64,000 nt of DNA from Epiperipatus broadwayi (Eukaryota > Onychophora > Udeonychophora > Euonychophora > Peripatidae), in assembly GCA_028023455.1 (NCBI GenBank), contig JAQFVV010006274.1, positions 5,024,001 through 5,088,000 on the forward strand, given 5' to 3'. Position numbers and translations under genes: made by a program. How positions within the stretch are numbered: position 1 is the first letter of the stretch; every line of letters begins with the position of its first letter. Below, in pieces: positions 57,610 through 64,000 of this stretch. Below the pieces are notes generated by a model. The model did not search any database. It was not told the origin of the DNA and was given only the letters and a program-made list of their open reading frames with translations.

Positions 57610-59592
57610 ATTAAGTTATAAGCAACCATAGGAGATGATGATCATGTGATGTCTATTTTCTTTCTTTAATGTTTTATCTATTTTAACTCGCTGACAGGTG
57701 AGGACTTTAACTCTATAACTTCTGTATGTCCTTTTCTCTGTAACCCTAATTAATCAGTTTGTAAACTTACTCATCCAACTCATGCTGCTTATTATATATG
57801 AATTTAAATGCGGTAGTAATTTATAGTTAACATTTTTTATTTTTCTTGATTTATAAAATGTATAATGCCTGTCAATCAAACCTAATGTCACGAGCTTCAT
57901 GTCTGTTTTTCCGTTCGGAAAAAGGGGGGGGGGTAATTAGTTATTTGATTTATATTTCTTTCCAAAATAGCTGGTGAGGTTGAGTTCTGTTTCTAATAAT
58001 AAATATATGTGTTCATAATAGTTTATTGCTAATTTGCTTAAATCTTATAAAAGTAATCTTCCAACCTGGATGAACTTGGATGTCCGTTTCATTTTATTAT
58101 GCAATATTATATTTTAATAATCATCATCAAAATATAGGCAATCGATTAATTTTATTTGCAGCGCTCTCAAGTGCGGTGACTCTATTATATTATTAAATTA
58201 AAGGGGATTGATTATTTTAAAGTGGGGAAAATGTACACTTTTTAGTTATAATTTTATTTGCTTATTATTATTCTATATTATGTGGGTCATTATGTAAACA
58301 TATTATTACAAAATATATTAAACTATTTAAGGCTTTATTTTTTAATAACAAATAATTAATTTCATTATCGTCACATGCTAGCATATGTCAGAATTAATTT
58401 ATATTTAATATTTTCTTGCTTTGTCATTCGGGCATTGGCGGGATTGCTGAAGTTCTCCTCTCTTTTCCATATACTTGTTCAGAACAGAGATATACAGCTA
58501 CGCTCTGGAACAAGTGAGTTAGAGTAGTAGAAGCTCTGCATGGGTTGCCATATGCCAGACCATAGCACCTTTCCACTTACCTCCCCCTCTGGTGTCACTC
58601 CGCCAGAAGTGCGGACTTACCATTGTCAGTTAAAATAATGAAGCATTCTATCGACCAAGGATGCCGCATTCCGTTTCACTGCCATTTATGCTAGTACCGC
58701 AACTCTTTATATTTAATTTCCCGCCTGTTTAATAAAATAAATCATATGATATAATGAACCATTTGTGTATTTAAATATTCTTAGTTAGAGTTTCATATCT
58801 ACCTTGCTGAAGCTGCTCACCCCCTTTTTAAATAAACCATTCCCATATCTATAAAGTTTTGCTAGTTATATGTAAAATAAATAAATAAAACACTTGCTTT
58901 AGGAAGCATGCAAACAGAAATGTATTCTTATCAGATTTCATAAATAAATGTAATAATCCTTTATAAATCTAGGTATTATAATGCCAAAGGCAAAAATGTA
59001 ATAATTGAAGAAATAGCGAAACCCGGTACCATTGTATATATGTATAACTTCTCAATCTGTATAGCGTCCACTGACCACACAGATAAATAGCTTGTGTAAA
59101 TATAAATAAAATATGATTTCCAAATGTAAGTTAATCTACTAATACCGCTCTTCATCTATATCGGTAACTCCATAAATAATTTGATCCCATGATGAGATTT
59201 ATTAATATAATGTATTTACTGGTAAATAAATGAAAGATGTATATGTGTAAAGTTGGTAATTGTATAATCGTATTTAATCACTTTTGTTATAATAAAAATT
59301 TGTATCTAAACTTAATCCAATGTGTTCGAATCCTTATTAATTAATCTTATTGAAATATATGTATATCTCTTAAATCGTCTTTTCTGCAAATAAGAAATTT
59401 ATGTCGTATCACTGCAGGTATTGTCCATAGTGTTATAGATTTGGAGAATGGACAAATAAGTAAGATTTCATGATTGCTCCTGACCTGTGTATCTCGGGTA
59501 TTATTAGATTCGAGGTACTTTTGCTCAGATTGTAAGTCTTGTTGGATGGACATACAATTTTGACTGGTAGAATAGATCTGCCAAATATGAAT
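57610..59592. other. AT-rich DNA with an unidentified GC-richer island
   Basis: At 57926-57935 there is a G homopolymer run. 58430-58700 is richer in G and C. On its minus strand it contains two donor-like sites (ATGGTAAGTCC near 58616 and GAGGTAAGTGG near 58578) and short open frames (MAVKRNAASLVDRMLHYF). It may be a promoter/first exon or an old transposon piece. No decision is possible from sequence alone. Confidence 0.3.
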
Positions 59593-60215
59593 ATATCTGG
59601 ATCTCTTTTTGTGCGGATTTTTTTAAATGCGATTTTGAAGTTATGCGATTCATGTTGCTTCTTAATATCTTTTTATGCAGTTTTCTTTTATGCGATAAAG
59701 AAATTCATATTTCACTTAAAATTAGGATTTCCCCATTTTATATACACACATTAAATTTAACATACTTTAAATGCTTGTTGGAAAAAGGTTTGGCAATAAA
59801 TTTAGATACCATAGAAGATTTAGAAAAAGATAATAAAACAAAAATGGAACCTTATCATTTCACAGTGAAAATGATTCGAGAAAGTCTTCAACTTTATCAA
59901 TTGGAAAATCTTCTTTTTATTTTTATTAAAAACAAATAATTTATTAAACAAGAAAAAAATTGTTACAATTGTTAAATTAAATTTACATGACTTTAACTGT
60001 CTTTTGCTTCAAAGAAGCTACTCTGGTTCTAGTCCCAAACAACTTGTTTCTTTGTAATTTCAAGGTATGCTTTGAAAAATTGTTTATAAAAACTGTACCT
60101 TATTCCACGTGTCCTGAAATAAATTTGAAGGCGTGAACATTTTGTCTCTATCTTTAATTTTTTTTATCTTTTTTTTTTAATGACATGAATTATAAACCGA
60201 GAGCTAAATAGTTGT
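59593..60215 (-). mobile_element. Pogo/Tigger-like element, copy R5 (one end plus coding remnant)
   Basis: The left end (TCTGGATCTCTTTTTGTGCGG, GCGATTTTGAAGTTATGCG) matches the left ends of R2 and R4. Homology to R2 returns at about 60199 (GAGAGCTAAATAGTTGTATG). Between them is sequence not found in R1-R4, including an open frame (59754-59939). The right end is missing. R5 therefore appears to be a relic of a longer, possibly autonomous member. Confidence 0.5.
59754..59939 (+). pseudogene. Possible transposase C-terminal remnant
   Basis: A frame reading CLLEKGLAINLDTIEDLEKD then YHFTVKMIRESLQLYQLENL and ending at TAA 59937-59939. It lies inside R5 in the position where a pogo-type transposase would be. 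The acidic/Leu pattern weakly recalls the C-terminal region of Tigger-family proteins. There are no catalytic residues in this piece, so the call is uncertain. Confidence 0.3.
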
Positions 60216-60252
60216 ATGTTGGTGTTAAATATGTGTATGTTTATATTTTCTT

Positions 60253-60422
60253 TTATACACATATATACACGGAGAAACTTTTAGACAGAAAAAAGTTACA
60301 AGTAAAAATATTTAAGAACCTTTAATTTCTACTTAAACATAATGTATCTTTAAAAGTTTTTAAATATTTTTACTTGTAACTTTTTTCTGTCTAAAAGGTT
60401 CTCCATGTACATATGTGTATAA
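60253..60422. mobile_element. Small foldback element (170 bp)
   Basis: 60253-60314 and 60361-60422 are inverted repeats of about 62 bp with few mismatches (TACACGGAGAA, TTAGACAGAAAAAAGTTACA and their complements), around a 46-bp spacer. No coding potential. The flanks are TA-rich, so a duplication cannot be defined. Confidence 0.75.
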
Positions 60423-60478
60423 AAAAAATTTAACCGTTAGTCATTATTAACACACTCGTGGAAGCGTGTTATATATAT

Positions 60479-61735
60479 TGAAGCAGTCAATCTTAGCTTA
60501 AGATTGAGCTTCTTGTTTCCATCTACTAACCTATGTTTAAATTCCTATTTCCCATCCCGCTCCTTTTGTCGTGTATATATATTTCATGTATATATTTGAG
60601 ATGCACACCTAAATTATAAAATTTAATGTTTCAATAACATGTTTTAAAATTATTATTAATTCTTTTTATTAATTATTAGTTCTTTTTTATTAAAGTATTA
60701 TAGATGCGGCTCAAATATATATATATATATATAGGAGGAAAACTTACTAACAAAATATTGATGTTTTTAAATATTTATTATATGTCATTTTTAACTTTTT
60801 CTTTTTAAATTGCTTGTTTTTCTATTAAACTGTATATTTTTTATAAAATCCAATATGGAAGATGTGACTGTTGTTAATTGTCCAAAAATAATTAAAGGGA
60901 GGTATTTTAAATGGGATTAAGTAGATTAAAGATTTTCTTTTGTATAAAACATGTTGTCAAATCTATTTCTAATCTGGAAATAGATTTGAATTTATTTTTG
61001 GATGTCATCTTACAATTGCATCTTTCAAAAACAACTAACTAATTAATTATAAGCATTCCAGAAATACCTGCACAAGGGTATAAATAATGGCTGGATTTTT
61101 AAAGCGAGATGAGATTTGCTACTATTGAGAGAAGTGATTGCTACTAGACACTATGCTGTTTTGAAATCTAAAAATGATCTAGTAAAAGCTTTTTCCGACC
61201 CTTGTAGGTCGTTTTCCGCTGCCATAATATTCTGCTACCCTCAAGTAAAGTAAAGGCCCGATAGAGAACTTTGAAAATGCTAATAGAAACTTGCTGTCAC
61301 TAAGAAGAATTCATTTGGATCCTCAATTTGCCATGCATGAGCCGTACTTTGAAAATAGACTTATTAAATTTGCGCAAGGTAACTTTTATGCTATTATTTG
61401 AAAATGAATCTAGCCTCACTAATCTCAAATCCTGCTATCAAGATTCTAACGTATTGTTCAATTTTCTATCTTTTAAATTAATGTTTTGTTTTATATAAAT
61501 AACATGTAATTTGCTCTTAAATAATTTATATAAATTTAATTCTCTCTCATATGCTCTTAACTTTCTTTAACTTTGGTGCGGTCATTTATTTATATGTATT
61601 TATTATTTGATTTATATATCTGTTATTGATATGCCAATTTCAAACAATCTGACGAGCTTAATTTATAAAAATCTTTTCTGTCATTTTTAACTAAAAAGGT
61701 TATTAACAACCCCTTTAAATGTATATATATTGTGA
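60479..61735 (-). mobile_element. Hairpin-ended element HE, copy 2 (about 1.25 kb)
   Basis: Begins TGAAGCAGTCAATCTTAGC with the hairpin partner TTAAGATTGA then GCTTC, and is collinear with 22288-23550 throughout. Shared blocks include TCAAATCTATTTCTAATCTG, GCTACTATTGAGAGAA, GCTGTTTTGAAAT, CTTGCTGTCAC and AATAATTT-TATAAAT-TAAT. The far end differs from copy 1, as expected of 5' truncation. No long ORF on either strand. Confidence 0.65.
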
Positions 61736-63606
61736 GAGTACCGTTTGAGCCTCACATAAAACAATTTGTGTTTCTTTGTGAATTTAACTGTGCCTATATC
61801 GAATCAACAGATATAAATAACTTACACCTATCTTAAGCTTTTCATGTATCAGCTATATATATATATATATATATATAGACTAGCTAGTATTAAAAGAATA
61901 ATTCTAAAAATGAATAATTCTAGTTTATTTATACACACACATAAATAAATGTTTCCAACTAATAGTATTTTTTATTAACCAGGACTTGACACTTGACAAA
62001 GCCTTAAGTCAACATTGCATTTTTATCAGTTTGAAACAAGGGAAATAAACGTTTGGGGTTCATTACAAATTGTATATTTTAAACAATAGAGCGTGATTAT
62101 GTGATATGCTTGCTGAAATTAATCCAGTATAAAAACGAACTAATATTGTTACAACAATGATCTTCTATTTTGTTATCAAGGCAAGAACTATGTTTGTAAA
62201 TTTAAATGTGTTCGAATTTAGAACACATTTAAGAAAAATTTAAAAAAAGAAGATTCAATATTTTAAAACCTGCTTCAAGTAATTAATTTACTGCCTTTGA
62301 ATATTATAAAGAACTATAAAAAAATAATCATTGTAATTAACAAGGTTATAAAAGTTATCAATGTCTTCGAAATGAGTATACAAAATATATATTTAAGAAG
62401 ACAAAAATTTATAAAGATGTTCTTCGGCTAGACAATTTATGCCAAAGATTTTCTGCTGATGTTTTAAACCTGAACATGTAAATTTATTCCTACTTAATCA
62501 ATGCCTAAAATATAATTGTCGTAATTCTCATTTAAAAAGCTGCTTTAATATTGGAGTATTATATTGAAGAAGATGTTAAATATTTTACTACATAAATATT
62601 TAAAGAATGAATATCTGGATTGCCTCTTCGAAGGATGATCAATGAACTTTATGTTTCAACATTCATCATCATTTTATTTCGTCTAAGGAGGGATATAAAA
62701 CCGCATTCTTTCTCGTCTTGGATTACTTCATTGTATAATTTAAGAACTCTTAAACTTTGTTTCCTTTGTGGATAATTATATTTACTTAGAAAAATTACTT
62801 CGTATATTAAAGTCGGGAACTGATAAAATGAACACTTTATTTTTTTTTATTTTATTTAATAAAATTTAGATATTGATGTTTTGATATATACTCTGATGGA
62901 AATGACAACTGACTAAGGTAAATGTTTTTAAATTATTTCAATTTGGAAGTAAGTTTTATTATATTCCAAATTGAATCTTACATGACAATTAACATAATAT
63001 ATTTTTAAACATACATAACTAATATCAGAATACATTCTATTATTAATCTAGTGTGAATGGATGTTATCGTATATAAACATACAACACACACTGAATCATT
63101 GTAATGACACAATAGGTAGATTTATAATCTATCATGTGTATTATTTATTATACGCATGATTTTAAATTATATATATATGTAAATGATTACATTTTTTTTT
63201 TTTTTGAATATTAAATAATTTATTAGTGTATATAAGCACATATTATAATTCTAAATTTTAATGTTTTTATGTGATAATATTTTGTTTTTTATTACTGATT
63301 AAAATGTGTTAAACTTGATTTTAAAATTAAACAGGTCTCGTTTGTTTATTTTATTTAGTCGTTTTATAAATCCAATAATTATAAATATACATACTCATGC
63401 ATATATATGTTAAATCAACTTAGTGATTTAATATTTATAAAGAAGTTATATATAGCTTATACTAAATTTATCATTACTATGGGATATTTATGGAAATGCC
63501 TGAAGAGAGTCGATTGCAAATTTCTACTCTGAGCTCGAATTCCGAGAGTAACGAGGTTATTAATAGAAGAGTGAATTGGATTGTATTTTAAATCACATCG
63601 TCTATG
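61736..63606. other. AT-rich DNA without recognisable genes
   Basis: A (TA)n tract at about 61855-61877. 63490-63600 is less AT-rich, with a 32-codon open frame from the ATG at 63496 (MPEESRLQISTLSSNSES) that I cannot identify. Confidence 0.4.
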
Positions 63607-63752
63607 GCATTCTATAAGAAGACTCAAAGTCCGACTATAGCTAGATGCGACCTCCTCGAGTCCTGAAAAGGATCGTCCCGTTATACATGGTGCCCATACT
63701 TAAGGCTTGAAAAGGACCGTCCCGTTATACATGGCGCCCATACTTAAGGCAT
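63607..63752 (+). repeat. Dispersed repeat, copy 2, with a 44-bp tandem duplication
   Basis: 63607-63653 matches 2062-2108. 63665-63708 and 63709-63752 are two near-identical 44-bp units (GAAAAGGAYCGTCCCGTTAT...CCATACTTAAGGC), more GC-rich than the region. A degenerate single unit appears to follow the partner copy near 2140. Confidence 0.6.
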
Positions 63753-64000
63753 GAAACAGTAGTTTTCCATTGGTTAAATCCATAGTTTAAAAAAATAAAT
63801 AAATATATGAGTATGTTGTGAATTGGTAAAAACACTGAATAATAAATAATAGAGACCTTGAAATAAAATAAACCGTAGCAAACAGATAAATCAGTCGCTT
63901 TAAAATAAATAAATACAATTATAGTTTGGGCATTAATATATATTATAATAAAATCTTATAAAAGTAGGAAAAATAGAATTACATGTAAGGGCATAAGCAC

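Noticed and set aside
58540-58700. Host first exon or promoter on the minus strand
   Set aside because: Two donor-like sites and a GC-richer island are visible, but no open frame joins them and no CpG or TATA context decides it; left as a note only.
1-64000. CRISPR arrays, rRNA genes, bacterial operons or terminators
   Set aside because: No regularly spaced repeats, no rRNA core motifs, and the element content is metazoan. Bacterial feature types do not apply.

Overview
The window is AT-rich (roughly 70% or more by eye) animal nuclear DNA. It has no operons, no ribosome-binding-site logic and no confident host gene. It is packed with nested, mostly dead transposable elements of types found together in metazoan genomes: hAT DNA transposons, an RTE-like LINE with an (ATC)n tail, a second LINE family with a TCACA-type tail, a Tx1/L1-like LINE with ORF1 and ORF2, a Penelope-like element with a GIY-YIG domain, TA-flanked pogo/Tigger-like non-autonomous elements, and several foldback elements. 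This mix fits an invertebrate metazoan such as a mollusc, arthropod or cnidarian. I cannot name the species from sequence alone.

Layout. 1-5147 is AT-rich DNA with almost nothing recognisable. 5156-8042 is a hAT element with a decayed ZBED5-like transposase and matching 8-bp target-site duplications. 8197-9615 is a 5'-truncated RTE-like LINE on the minus strand. 10183-10676 is a hAT MITE with a perfect 8-bp duplication, and 13117-13226 a tRNA-derived retroposon with 14-bp duplications. 14520-25880 is a nest. Two copies of one LINE lie head to tail. The first is split by a head-to-head pair of Penelope-like elements (14645-18856), one arm of which carries a further 308-bp insertion. The second is split by a 2.95-kb element (22288-25241) that starts with a hairpin. 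26022-34782 holds three pogo-like elements. Three copies of a TA-flanked foldback MITE lie at 34906, 35978 and 57288.

40491-43074 is a hAT transposon with good ends and the only long uninterrupted ORF of the window (521 codons). It abuts a Tx1-like LINE (43083-48880, minus strand) that is itself interrupted by a second copy of the hAT MITE. Both are enclosed by a 170-bp inverted repeat pair (39991-40160 and 48923-49094). The right part holds a fourth pogo-like element, a 700-bp foldback, a LINE tail end, two further copies of the hairpin-ended family and a short tandem repeat. Two short stretches (minus 52291-52500 and plus 53011-53073) have splice-site context and open frames unlike the surroundings, and are the only candidates for host exons.

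Almost everything recognisable is transposon biology: transposases, reverse transcriptases, endonucleases and their terminal signals. The most informative content is structural. It includes empty-site comparisons inside the window, a LINE 3' tail carried inside a DNA-transposon family, and compensatory changes in a terminal hairpin. No database search was possible; family names rest on motifs read by eye.
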